Positions 1 through 7,912 of a stretch of 64,000 bases of DNA are shown one piece after another. The notes beneath the pieces are model-generated. The model was not told the DNA's origin, did not search any database, and was given only the letters and a program-made list of their open reading frames with translations. Position numbers and translations under genes: made by a program. The stretch is from Myxococcales bacterium (lineage in GTDB: Bacteria; Myxococcota_A; Polyangia; Polyangiales; Polyangiaceae): contig JAAFHV010000005.1 in NCBI GenBank assembly GCA_013297655.1, positions 1 to 64,000 of the forward strand, read 5' to 3'. Position 1 is the stretch's first letter, and every line of letters begins with the position of its first letter.

Positions 1-465
1 GGCGCCCTCGTCGCGGTCGGGTCGATGATGGCCATTCGTGACAACCGACGAGCGCTGCTCGCGACTCATGCCCTCGTGGTGTTCGGCGCGGTGGTGGTCG
101 CGGGCAGCACCCTCCTCTTCCAGCTCGGGCTGCTCGGCCCCGCGCCATGGATGATCGCGGTCGGCCTCGGGCTCTACATCGGCTACGTGCCGTTCAATTG
201 TGTGCTCTTCGATCGCCTCATCGCGACGACACGCTCGGTCGCGACGGCGGGGTTCTTGATTACCCTCGCGGACGCGTTCGGCTACCTCGGGAGCACCTCG
301 CTCCTCGTCGGGAAGAGCCTCGGTAAACCAACGCTCCCGTGGCTCGCTTCGTTCGAGGCGTTCTCGTACGTCGGCGCCCTCGTGTGTGCAGTATGCATGG
401 GGTTCGCGGCGTTCACGTTCGCGAAGCTGGACTCGGTGAAAGTGACCCCCGCGCCGGCGAAGTAG
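1..465 (+). CDS. DUF5690-like integral membrane protein, C-terminal part only
   Basis: The reading frame is open from the first base, so the window holds only the last 154 residues of a larger membrane protein. Three or four long hydrophobic segments are visible (for example LVVFGAVVVAGSTLLFQLG), followed by a conserved-looking stretch GFLITLADAFGYLGS and a final hydrophobic segment before a short charged tail. The pattern FNCVLFDRLIATTR then GFLITLADAFGYLGS is how I remember the C-terminus of DUF5690 transporter-like proteins, which are uncharacterised and resemble the major facilitator fold. The substrate is unknown. The start lies upstream of the window. An alternative reading is some other MFS-type permease. 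Confidence 0.6.
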   Translation, partial: GALVAVGSMMAIRDNRRALLATHALVVFGAVVVAGSTLLFQLGLLGPAPWMIAVGLGLYIGYVPFNCVLFDRLIATTRSVATAGFLITLADAFGYLGSTSLLVGKSLGKPTLPWLASFEAFSYVGALVCAVCMGFAAFTFAKLDSVKVTPAPAK

Positions 466-524
466 CGAGAGACTTGGCCCACCGTCGTAGACCTCGCGAA
501 GATCCCTTTTTTCGCGAGGAGCCC

Positions 525-1274
525 ATGAATACGACCCCCGAGGCGAGCCCAATTCCCGTAGCGGCTCCCGCTGGACCCGAAGGTCTCGACTCGTCGGCGA
601 CTCGTCGTGCGCTCGACCTCGCCACGCTCACCGCGGTGTTATGGAGCGAGGGGGGAACCGTGCCCTATGCCATCGCCTCCGCGATCGTCGTAGAGGCGTG
701 CAACGTGCTCGCGACGCTCCCGTCCGCTTCGTGTCTCGTCGCGCTCGAGCACCTCTCGATCGACACGAGCGGGCGTATCGCGCTCGGCACCGTCGCGCAT
801 GCACCTTCGGTCTGCGAGCCCATGGTCGACCTCGGGGTGGTGGCCTGGGAGCTCTTCGCCGGCAGGCGTTTTTCCCTCCAGGACGTGCTCCCCGGCGGCG
901 ATGTCCCGAGCCTCGTCTCGATCTGTGCGCGCGAGGGTCGTTCCACTGGAAGCCTCGAGCGGCGCATGCTCTCGGAGATCGATCCGCTCGTGCGGCGGGC
1001 GACAGCGCTCGATCCGGCGCAGCGTCACGCGTCGTTCTTGTCGTTCGCGCGCGCGATGGACGCGACCGTACGACCCTCGAGCATGCTCCGGGTCGCGGCG
1101 TGGTTCTCGTCGATGACGGGCCCGCGTCTGCGCGCGCCGCTCGTCACTCCGTCGCCACCGAAGGTCCGCTTCGGCGCGCCCGCTCCCGTACGTCGCATCG
1201 ACGGGTTCGACGCTCTCGACATGCTCGCCGACCTCGCCCTCGTAATGCCTCCCGCGCGAACGAAGACGGCTTGA
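525..1274 (+). CDS. Degenerate protein-kinase-like (pseudokinase) protein
   Basis: A 249-residue soluble protein that looks like the C-lobe of a serine/threonine kinase with the catalytic parts lost. The segment HLSIDTSGRIALGTVAHAP sits where a kinase has its catalytic loop and DFG, but HRD and DFG are absent. Then LGVVAWELFAGRRFSLQDVL matches the F-helix region (normally DxWSLGVxLxELLTGxxPF), and RRATALDPAQRHASFLSFARAMD matches the kinase tail with its LDPxxR signature. No glycine-rich loop or lysine of the N-lobe is seen. It probably binds a partner rather than phosphorylating. The ATG at 525 follows GCGAGGAGCCC, a good ribosome site; the frame is open further upstream but overlaps the previous gene. 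Confidence 0.6.
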   Translation: MNTTPEASPIPVAAPAGPEGLDSSATRRALDLATLTAVLWSEGGTVPYAIASAIVVEACNVLATLPSASCLVALEHLSIDTSGRIALGTVAHAPSVCEPMVDLGVVAWELFAGRRFSLQDVLPGGDVPSLVSICAREGRSTGSLERRMLSEIDPLVRRATALDPAQRHASFLSFARAMDATVRPSSMLRVAAWFSSMTGPRLRAPLVTPSPPKVRFGAPAPVRRIDGFDALDMLADLALVMPPARTKTA

Positions 1275-1323
1275 TGTAGCAGCGGTGTTCGTCGGCGCGG
1301 ACGCGTGATACCGATACCCCACG

Positions 1324-1863
1324 ATGTTCTTCGTGATGTGGGGCACGACGGTCCGCCGAGAGAGCCAAGGGGTGGTCGCGGATCTGTGCCCCTATTGTTG
1401 CGAGCTTCGCCCGTTCGAGGTGATGGACCACTACCGAGTGGGTCACCTCTATTACATCCCGCTCGGCCGCGGCACCTTCGTCGCGCGCACGCGGCAGTGC
1501 CGTAGGTGCTGGCGTCAGCTCGCGTTCGACGAACGGACGTACTCGGGCGCCGTTCAAGTCGTTCACGCACGGCAAATGTCGCTCGAAGAGGTCCTCGCGC
1601 GCACCAATCCTCGCCTCCGCCATCGCATCGACGAGCTCGCGCGCCTCGAAGAAATGGCCAAATCGACGGCCTATCGCGACCAGGGCGGCGACGCCCGAAT
1701 GCTCGAATGTGTGCAGTGGTTGCGTTGGCTCTCCAGTATGGCGGTGAACGAAGAAGCGCTTCACCTCGTCGCCTCCTGGAGCACCCTCTCCGACGACGAG
1801 CGTGACGCGCTCCTATGGAAGCTCCGCGATACGGCCGCTCGCGCCCGCGCCGCACTGCGATAG
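1324..1863 (+). CDS. Zinc-ribbon protein of unknown function
   Basis: A 179-residue cytoplasmic protein with two CxxC knuckles about 45 residues apart (CPYC near residue 23, CRRC near 60), which should bind one zinc ion. The N-terminus MFFVMWGTT resembles small zinc-ribbon proteins that begin MFFIxWG, which supports this start although no clear ribosome site precedes it. The C-terminal half is helical and charged (LARLEEMAKSTAY, then LSDDERDALLWKLRDTAARAR) without a domain I recognise. It follows the pseudokinase gene by 49 bases in the same direction and may be co-transcribed. I cannot assign a function. Confidence 0.6.
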   Translation: MFFVMWGTTVRRESQGVVADLCPYCCELRPFEVMDHYRVGHLYYIPLGRGTFVARTRQCRRCWRQLAFDERTYSGAVQVVHARQMSLEEVLARTNPRLRHRIDELARLEEMAKSTAYRDQGGDARMLECVQWLRWLSSMAVNEEALHLVASWSTLSDDERDALLWKLRDTAARARAALR

Positions 1864-1877
1864 GCAACGAGCCGCGT

Positions 1878-1904
1878 GGGCTCTCACGACGATCGCGAGA
1901 GCCC
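1878..1904. terminator. Bidirectional hairpin between convergent genes
   Basis: Perfect 8-base arms GGGCTCTC (1878-1885) and GAGAGCCC (1897-1904) separated by 11 bases lie between the plus-strand zinc-ribbon gene and the minus-strand DUF481 gene. A smaller alternative hairpin (GAGCC 1869-1873 with GGCTC 1879-1883) competes with it. There is no long T-run. Confidence 0.5.
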
Positions 1905-1915
1905 CATCGATGGAC

Positions 1916-2992
1916 TTACGGCTTCGGCTCGACGCTCGTAGGAGTCGTCGCGGCAGGAGTCGTCGCGGCAGGTGAGGGCGGGGTCGGAGGCGCGGGATCA
2001 GCGGGCTTCGTCTCCGGCACGACCGGCGAAGGCGGCGGTGGCGGTGGGCACGCCGGGCACTCGGGGCATGGCTTCGCCTCTTCGACCTTCTTCGGGGCGT
2101 CGTTCCACGAATAGATCACGCTCAGCACCGTCGACGTATCGAGCCTCTCGCGGCCCGGGATCGGCAATCGGTCGTAGCGGGCGGTGAATCCGACGCCGAG
2201 CGAGAAGCCGAAATCCAGCTTCGCGGCCACGTTCGCGTCGAAGTTCACGCGGGTGTCGAAATCGCCGAGGTCGGTCTTCACGAACGACTGCAAGAGCTCG
2301 AGTCCGGTCGAGAACGTGACCGCCGAGTTGAAGTTTCGGCGGTAACCGACGAACGCGCGCGCGGAGTGGTCCGTACGCGTGGAGTCGAGCAGCGTGGTAG
2401 AAGGCGGGATCGCCGCGCGGCCGGCGTCGTTTCGGGCGTCGAACTGGAAGTCGTAACCGGCTTCACCCCAGAACGATTGAACCTCGTCTTTGTAGGCGAC
2501 CACTTTGACGCCAGGGTCCAAGTTGAGTCGAAACGAGAGGCCCTGGAACTTGTCGTGACGACCGGTAACGAGCAAGAAGCCGGCGACACGATCGACGAAG
2601 AAGCGATCGTAGCGGAGCTTACCCTGGATGTTCTGCGCGGTGGCGGCGGAGGGGTTCGGCGCGATGGTGCTCTCTCCGTAGTTGCCCAAGACGCCGATGA
2701 GGAACCCGTTGTCGCCCCGGCGCATGTCGACCTGCCCGTTCAACGTCAGGGCGAGGGTCTTCGAGTTACCGGTCGTGATGAGACCACCCGCCGAGAGGTT
2801 CACGTTGGTCTCGTCGGACGTGGGCTTCGGGATCGCCGGCGCGTCGTTCGGGCCTTTCGGACCGGCGACGAGGGCTTTGGCGTCTGCGGGCGGAGCCGCG
2901 GCGCCAATGGCGGGAGGCGTCGTTTGCGCGAGGGTTGGGGCAGCGAAGGTCACGGCGATCAGCGCGACTGCGAGGCTCGAGAAGCGATTCAT
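1916..2992 (-). CDS. DUF481-family outer membrane beta-barrel protein
   Basis: A 358-residue secreted protein. The first 23 residues form a signal peptide ending APTLAQ. After a proline/alanine-rich linker, the segment from about residue 60 (NVNLSAGGLITTGNSKTLAL) shows the alternating polar/hydrophobic strands of the DUF481 (YdiY-like) barrel, whose family opens with the same glycine-rich GGxxxTTGNS motif. The C-terminus carries a Cys-Pro cluster (CPECPACPPPPPP) followed by a Pro/Thr/Ala-rich tail, unusual for a barrel and possibly a periplasmic or surface extension. The ATG at 2992 is chosen over one 12 codons upstream because it opens a clean signal peptide. DUF481 proteins are thought to be outer-membrane proteins; no function is known. 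Confidence 0.75.
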   Translation of the reverse strand: MNRFSSLAVALIAVTFAAPTLAQTTPPAIGAAAPPADAKALVAGPKGPNDAPAIPKPTSDETNVNLSAGGLITTGNSKTLALTLNGQVDMRRGDNGFLIGVLGNYGESTIAPNPSAATAQNIQGKLRYDRFFVDRVAGFLLVTGRHDKFQGLSFRLNLDPGVKVVAYKDEVQSFWGEAGYDFQFDARNDAGRAAIPPSTTLLDSTRTDHSARAFVGYRRNFNSAVTFSTGLELLQSFVKTDLGDFDTRVNFDANVAAKLDFGFSLGVGFTARYDRLPIPGRERLDTSTVLSVIYSWNDAPKKVEEAKPCPECPACPPPPPPSPVVPETKPADPAPPTPPSPAATTPAATTPTSVEPKP

Positions 2993-3166
2993 GGACTTAG
3001 GAGCTCCGAGGAGAAAGGCGGCCGACATGGCCGGACGGATGCCCCCTCAGCAAGAATCGGGACAAGCGCTACTGCGCGGAATTTCCCGAGGAAATCGGTG
3101 CATACACGCCGACGCGCTGCGCGTTCACCTCAGGATCTCGCGGTCTCGAGACCTCGGTCGCGAGGG

Positions 3167-3775
3167 TCAAGGTTCGCTGGAGGTGCCCTTCGGTCCGCGT
3201 CTCCGCGCGAGGCCGGCGGTGACCCCGCCCACGACGAGGGCGACGATCGCCAGGATCGCAACCGACTTGCCGTGCGCGGGCGGCTCCAGGACGACGCAGC
3301 GAAGACTCGAATCGTCTCCCGCGCCGTTTCCTTCGACGCATCGTCCCTCGTCGCAGGCCTCGGTTCGGCACGTATCACCGGGCTTGCGCGCGGAGCAGTC
3401 GGAGTAGCGATCCACCCTCGCGGGCTCGCGCGAGTCGGCGATCTCCTTGGCGAGGTCCGTCGGCACGCAGAGAAAGCATGGCGCGGTCTTCCGCTCGCAC
3501 GCCGCTTCGCACGAGCCTGCGTCGGCCTTGTTGCAGAGCACGCACGCCGCGAGATCCGACGCCGCGCAGCTCGTACCCGGGAGGGTTCCGCACGCTCCCG
3601 GATTGCAGCGATCGGTCTTGCAAGGCGCGCCGGGGCTCGCGCCTTCGCACGGCCGCACGTTCGACGGGAGCACGTCGGCGCGCGACTCGACCCCGATGCC
3701 GCAGGAGAGCGCGACGAGCATCGACGCGAGGGCTCGAAAGGCCGCTCTCCGCTCGCTCCGCACGCACTCCCTCAT
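3167..3775 (-). CDS. Cysteine-rich exported protein with C-terminal membrane anchor
   Basis: A 202-residue protein with an N-terminal hydrophobic export signal (AFRALASMLVALSCGIGVES). A cysteine-rich ectodomain follows, with about 16 cysteines in short repeats such as CKTDRCNPGACG, CVLCNKADAGSC and CRTEACDEGRC, probably disulphide-bonded. Near the C-terminus a hydrophobic segment (VAILAIVALVVGGVTAGLA) is followed at once by RRRGPKG, a TM-then-arginine arrangement resembling sorting or anchor signals such as MYXO-CTERM, although the CGC-type motif before the helix is missing. The ATG at 3775 is chosen because the frame upstream encodes no plausible signal. Function unknown; a surface-displayed protein is likely. 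Confidence 0.65.
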   Translation of the reverse strand: MRECVRSERRAAFRALASMLVALSCGIGVESRADVLPSNVRPCEGASPGAPCKTDRCNPGACGTLPGTSCAASDLAACVLCNKADAGSCEAACERKTAPCFLCVPTDLAKEIADSREPARVDRYSDCSARKPGDTCRTEACDEGRCVEGNGAGDDSSLRCVVLEPPAHGKSVAILAIVALVVGGVTAGLARRRGPKGTSSEP

Positions 3776-3940
3776 TCGATCATCGTACACGCGAGGTAAG
3801 CGAGATCGTTGGCCAAAAGCGTGCTGGTGGATGCTCGATGGCGCTCCGTGACAGGGAGGTGACGGCCCTGATCGTTCGAGCTTGGAGCGCGCTCGAAGGG
3901 CCCGCGACAGCCGCATGTTCCGGCGTCGGCGCTCGTGTTC

Positions 3941-3968
3941 GCGGTCGGAAGGCCCTTCTTCCGACCGC
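3941..3968. promoter_or_regulatory. Perfect 11-base inverted repeat in a divergent intergenic region
   Basis: Arms GCGGTCGGAAG (3941-3951) and CTTCCGACCGC (3958-3968) flank a 6-base loop, 41 bases before the start of the PNPOx-fold gene and in the 234-base gap between two divergent genes. No transcript from either gene ends here, so a terminator is not expected. It could be an operator or a 5' leader hairpin. Confidence 0.45.
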
Positions 3969-4009
3969 CGCAGCCCACCGAGGGCACGACTCGTGGTAGC
4001 GGTTACGGC

Positions 4010-4717
4010 ATGGATCGCTCCGAGCTTCTCTCTTTTTTGCGGGACCAGAAGTGGGCCGTCGAGGCCTCCGTCTCGGTGCACGGCGCGCCGCAGGCCGCTG
4101 TCATCGGTGTCGTCGTCACCGACGAGCTCGACATCGTCTTCGACACCTTCGACGACTCCCGTAAAGCGGAGAACCTACGCCGTAACCGCAAGACCGCGAT
4201 CGTCATTGGCTGGGACGACGGTCGCACCGCGCAGATCGAGGGCGTCACCGACGAGCCGCGCGGTGACGATCTCGCGCGCTTGACGAAGTTGTATTACGCA
4301 CGTTTTCCGGACGGCGAAGAGCGCGCAAAGACCGCCAAATTGGCCTATTTCCGCGTTCGTCCGACCTGGATTCGGTACACCGATTTCCGCGAGAAGGAGC
4401 CGGTCGTGTTCACGCTCGGCCCGTCCGATCTTCGCGAGCCACGCCGTCCGTCGCGCGGTCCGCGCGAGAGCCGCGAGGCGCGTGAAGCGCGTGAAGCGCG
4501 TGAAGCTCCGGTCGCCGAGCCGCTCCCCGTCGTCGCTGCGCCGGCGGACGAGCCCGCGTTCGACGAGACCGCGTGGGACGAGACCCCCGCGGACGAGCCC
4601 GAGTCGCTCGAGAGCCCCGAGAGCTCCGAGACCAGCTCGGAGGCCGACTCGAGCGAGCCGCCGCCGCCGTCGTCGTCCGCTCCGCCGCGCGGGTCCGATC
4701 AGGGCACGCTCTTCTGA
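4010..4717 (+). CDS. Pyridoxamine 5'-phosphate oxidase-fold (flavin-binding split barrel) protein
   Basis: A 235-residue protein. Residues 1-135 form a PNPOx-like split barrel: SELLSFLRDQKWAVEASVS, then AAVIGVVVTDELDIVFDTFDDSRKAENLRRN (read as two pieces), the typical motif in which a strand leads into TxxxSRKxxNLxxN, and ending VRPTWIRYTDF. Such domains bind FMN, F420 or haem and often act as general stress or reductase proteins. From about residue 150 the protein is a low-complexity tail: Arg/Glu repeats with an EAR-type tripeptide, then Glu/Ser/Pro-rich sequence, probably disordered. The ATG at 4010 starts exactly where homology to the family begins. The cofactor cannot be predicted. Confidence 0.75.
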   Translation: MDRSELLSFLRDQKWAVEASVSVHGAPQAAVIGVVVTDELDIVFDTFDDSRKAENLRRNRKTAIVIGWDDGRTAQIEGVTDEPRGDDLARLTKLYYARFPDGEERAKTAKLAYFRVRPTWIRYTDFREKEPVVFTLGPSDLREPRRPSRGPRESREAREAREAREAPVAEPLPVVAAPADEPAFDETAWDETPADEPESLESPESSETSSEADSSEPPPPSSSAPPRGSDQGTLF

Positions 4718-4726
4718 GCGTTCGGG

Positions 4727-4763
4727 GCTGCCGTTCGGCCTCGGCCGGCGGCAGCGCTCGTTT
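4727..4763. terminator. Hairpin between convergent genes
   Basis: GCTGCCG (4727-4733) pairs with CGGCAGC (4749-4755), followed by a short run of four Ts on the plus strand. It lies between the PNPOx-fold gene and the esterase gene that converge here and could serve both. Confidence 0.5.
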
Positions 4764-4793
4764 TCCACGACGCTCGTGGGTGTTTCGCGTGCC

Positions 4794-5858
4794 TCAGTTG
4801 GCGGCGAAGAACTGCCAAACGCCGGCTGCGGAGCCGGTCCAGAGGGTGTGCCCGAGGCCGGGGATCGAGCAGAACACGACCGGCTTCGTGCCCCCGTTTT
4901 GTCGCTGACACGGGCTCGGGGTGGTCGCCGCTTGGCCGGCGGTGTTCCTCGCGGCGGCGCGCCAATAGGTGAGGCTCTTCATGCCCTCGGCGATGTTGAC
5001 CGAGCCGTCGTTCTGGCCGTGGACCATGAACACGGCGAGCGGCGCGCCGATGCGGAGGCTGCCCGTCGCGGGGTCGAAATCGGCGGCCGCGTTGCCGAAG
5101 GGGCCGCCGCCGGACATGGGCGCGAGGGCACGAAGCGCGCTCGTACGCCAACGGCCGAGCTGGTTCACGAAGTACGCTCCGCCGCTCATGCCGTGCGCGT
5201 ACACCTTCGTCTTGTCCACGCAGTACGTCGTGGAAATGGCCGTGATCATCGCGTCGAAGAACGACACATCGGCGTTCGCGGGCGGGTTCCGAGCTTGGTC
5301 GAACGAGTGGCCGTTGTTGTTGTTCGTACCGTTCGGCCAAACAAAGATGGCGCGCGTCCCGCCCTGCGCTTCGATAGGAAACGAGCTGCGGTATGCCGCG
5401 CCATTCCCGCCGTCGCCGTGGAAGCCGAACACGAGAGGATAGAGCCTGGTGCCGTCGTAGCCCGCGGGCACGGAGAGCGCGTAGGTGCGGTTCGCGGCGC
5501 CGACCCTCACCGTGAGGCTGGCGATGAATCCCTTCGCCGGGTTCGCGGTGCCACACGAGCCGGGAGGGACCACGACCACACCGGAGTCGCCATCGCCCCC
5601 GCCTCCGCCTCCGCCGTCATCGTCGGTCGGCCCGACGCCTGCTTCGCCCGCATCGCCCGAGGAAATCGGGGTAGAGCCATCGGTGCCGACGACGGGGAGC
5701 TTGGACGGCGGGCTCGGATCGCCCGTTCCATTCGTGCTCGCGCTCGTGTCGACGCTGCCAGTGGTGCCGTCTTCGGAGTCGCCGCACGCTGCGCTGCCGA
5801 GCGAGCCCACGATGACGATCGAAGCGAGGATGGAGACGACGGGTTTCCGTACGATCAA
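4794..5858 (-). CDS. Secreted LpqC-like esterase / polyhydroxybutyrate depolymerase-family lipoprotein
   Basis: A 354-residue alpha/beta-hydrolase lipoprotein. The signal peptide ends in a lipobox (GSAAC, Cys25), followed by a Ser/Thr/Gly/Asp-rich linker to about residue 100. The catalytic domain has the oxyanion segment FGFHGDGGNG near 145, the nucleophile in GMSGG (Ser225), and a late acid and His (HGQNDG; GLGHTLW). Such enzymes act on aryl or polyester esters, including feruloyl groups and polyhydroxyalkanoate. I use TTG at 5858: AGGGAG lies five bases upstream and the start gives a clean signal peptide, while upstream starts do not. A paralogue sits at 37453-38433. Confidence 0.75.
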   Translation of the reverse strand: MIVRKPVVSILASIVIVGSLGSAACGDSEDGTTGSVDTSASTNGTGDPSPPSKLPVVGTDGSTPISSGDAGEAGVGPTDDDGGGGGGGDGDSGVVVVPPGSCGTANPAKGFIASLTVRVGAANRTYALSVPAGYDGTRLYPLVFGFHGDGGNGAAYRSSFPIEAQGGTRAIFVWPNGTNNNNGHSFDQARNPPANADVSFFDAMITAISTTYCVDKTKVYAHGMSGGAYFVNQLGRWRTSALRALAPMSGGGPFGNAAADFDPATGSLRIGAPLAVFMVHGQNDGSVNIAEGMKSLTYWRAAARNTAGQAATTPSPCQRQNGGTKPVVFCSIPGLGHTLWTGSAAGVWQFFAAN

Positions 5859-6088
5859 GCGAGCTCCCTGAAATGCCCCCGAAAAGAGCCGGCCGATGAC
5901 ACGCGCTTGGCGTTGGTCGACGCGACGCATCCAACATAGCCGGAATGCGGCGGTGTGCACCTTACGAGCCGATTGCTCTGCGAACAGGTAGGAGAACGTG
6001 CAACTCGCCCCGACCCGCAGGACAGGTTCGCGACGCTTTCGAGCCGCGACGCGGGTCACACGTCCTCGCGCAGACTATGCCGTCGTGG

Positions 6089-7405
6089 CTAGTTCGCGGC
6101 CCGCGCCTTCGCCGAGGTGAGCGCTCGTTCGAAAAGTGCGAGCGGCTGCGCTCCGACGACGCGCTCGTCCTCGACGAACGTCGTGGGCGTCCCCTCGACA
6201 CCGAGCTTCCGCGCGAGCGCGCGATCCTCCTCGAGGCGAGCGGCGGTCCAGGGGCCGTCGAGGTCCTTCGTGAAGCGGGTCATGTCGAGGCCCGCTTTTC
6301 GGGCGTGCTCCTCGAGGACCGCGCGATCTTGCGTGTGCTGGTTCGTGAACACCTGCGCGACGAACGGCGCGAGCTTGCCCTGCGCGTCCGCCGCGATCGC
6401 CGCCCGCGCCGCGAGAGGCGCGTTTTCGTGCATCGGAAGCGGTGCATGACGGAGCACGACCTTCACCTCGGGGTGCTTCTCGGTGAGCTCACGGAGGCGC
6501 GTATCGAGCCGCGCGCAATACGGGCACGCGAGGTCGGTGAAGAGCGTGAGCGTGGTCTTCGCGGAGGGCGATCCGAGGAAGTGCGCACCGCCCACGCCGC
6601 GCGCCTCGCGTACGACCGTGGTCTCTTCCGGATCCTTCTCGAGCGGCGCAGGGTTCTCGTGCGCCTCTTTCAAGATCGCCTCGTAGAGCGCGACGCGTGG
6701 AACCCCGGCGCCTTCGAGGTCGTGCGTGTGGGTGATCTCCTCGTCGACGATCGTCTCGAAGGTGGCCAGCGTTTGCGCGCCGCGCACGATGCGCCCGTTG
6801 ACGAAGAACGTAGGGGTCCCGTTCACGTGGAGAGCGCTCGCCAGCTTCGCGGAGCGGGCGAGGGCGTCCTTGGTGCCCGCGCTCGCGAGCGCCGTCGTGT
6901 AGCTCCGCGACGAAACGCCAGCCCCCTCCGCGAACGCGAGCAGATCGTCGTCCGTTCGCGCGCGTTGATCGGCGAAGAGCTTCGTGTGCATCGTCACGAA
7001 GGCCTCCGGCTTCGCCTCGAACACCGCGAGCGACGCGCGCGCGGCCGTCTCGGCGTGCGGATGCATCGGCAGCGGCACGGGGAGCACGACCACCCGCACG
7101 TCGCGCGGGTGCTTCTCGCGCAGCGTCGCCATCGTGTTTTCTGCGCGCGCGCAGTACGGGCAGTCGTAGTCCGTCGCTTCTACGATCGTGACCCTCGCGT
7201 CGCGCGGGCCGTAGCTCGGGAGCCCATCGACGGGCACCGTGAAGCGCTTCACCGCGAGGTCACCCCGAGCGGGGGCCGCCGCGAGCGGTGCTTCGGACGT
7301 GGGCTCCGGCTTCGTGCCTTGCGCCGCGCGGGTCGCTTCGTCCGTGCAGCTCGTCGTCGCGAGAGCGACCGCGAACGACACCATCAAACCATTCATCTTG
7401 TTCAT
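6089..7405 (-). CDS. Lipoprotein with two tandem DsbA-like thioredoxin domains
   Basis: A 438-residue lipoprotein (lipobox ATTSC, Cys20). Two DsbA-type thioredoxin domains follow one another, each with a CPYC redox centre (Cys82/Cys85 and Cys294/Cys297) and a cis-proline loop (NGTPTFFVNG and EGTPTTFVED). Single-domain relatives oxidise or isomerise disulphides in the periplasm; the tandem form is less usual. It is the last gene of an operon with an ECF sigma factor and a small membrane protein, 27 bases behind the latter, suggesting envelope redox stress control. A GAGGT site precedes the ATG at 7405. Confidence 0.8.
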   Translation of the reverse strand: MNKMNGLMVSFAVALATTSCTDEATRAAQGTKPEPTSEAPLAAAPARGDLAVKRFTVPVDGLPSYGPRDARVTIVEATDYDCPYCARAENTMATLREKHPRDVRVVVLPVPLPMHPHAETAARASLAVFEAKPEAFVTMHTKLFADQRARTDDDLLAFAEGAGVSSRSYTTALASAGTKDALARSAKLASALHVNGTPTFFVNGRIVRGAQTLATFETIVDEEITHTHDLEGAGVPRVALYEAILKEAHENPAPLEKDPEETTVVREARGVGGAHFLGSPSAKTTLTLFTDLACPYCARLDTRLRELTEKHPEVKVVLRHAPLPMHENAPLAARAAIAADAQGKLAPFVAQVFTNQHTQDRAVLEEHARKAGLDMTRFTKDLDGPWTAARLEEDRALARKLGVEGTPTTFVEDERVVGAQPLALFERALTSAKARAAN

Positions 7406-7432
7406 GAGTACCTCCGTGTACGTGACGGAGAT

Positions 7433-7912
7433 TCATGGCCCGAAGAGGGTGCAAGTTACGATTCGCGCGTCCGAAACTCCAACGTCGGTCGACATCGTCG
7501 TCTCTTGTGCGGCGCGCGAGAACGACGCCACGGACAGCAAATTTCCCGGAGCCGCACGCGGCTCGACGGTCTCGGGGCAAAAGCCCACCGCCGCCTCGCG
7601 TTCGTCGGAGGGGGCGAAGGCGGACTCGTGTGCTCCGAGGCTCAAGAAGAAGCACGCCGCCGCCGCGAGCCCGCCGATGCTCGAGAGCCACGCTCCGTTT
7701 CGGTCACGGAACCCGGTCGCCACCCGCGAGGCCGTACGCGCAGCCCACGTACGCCTCGCCTCGGCGCGGAGCTCCGTCGCGCGGGCGTGCACCGCGGCGA
7801 CGTCGAGCGCAATCGCGGGGAGCGCCGCCTCGCGTGCGCGGAAGAGGCCCACGAGATCGTCGTCCTCGTCCTCGAGATCCGTTTCGTAGAGGTCGTCGGC
7901 AGGGTGCTTCAT
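7433..7912 (-). CDS. Small membrane protein coupled to an ECF sigma factor (candidate anti-sigma)
   Basis: A 159-residue protein whose ATG overlaps the stop codon of the sigma-factor gene (ATGA), so the two are translationally coupled. The N-terminal 70 residues are acidic then helical and arginine-rich, followed by one short hydrophobic segment (IGGLAAAACFFLSLG) and a roughly 60-residue periplasmic tail with two cysteines. Gene order sigma-membrane protein is classic for anti-sigma factors, but no zinc-binding HxxxCxxC motif is visible, so the role rests on position only. The two tail cysteines and the next gene, a tandem DsbA, would fit redox sensing. Confidence 0.6.
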   Translation of the reverse strand: MKHPADDLYETDLEDEDDDLVGLFRAREAALPAIALDVAAVHARATELRAEARRTWAARTASRVATGFRDRNGAWLSSIGGLAAAACFFLSLGAHESAFAPSDEREAAVGFCPETVEPRAAPGNLLSVASFSRAAQETTMSTDVGVSDARIVTCTLFGP

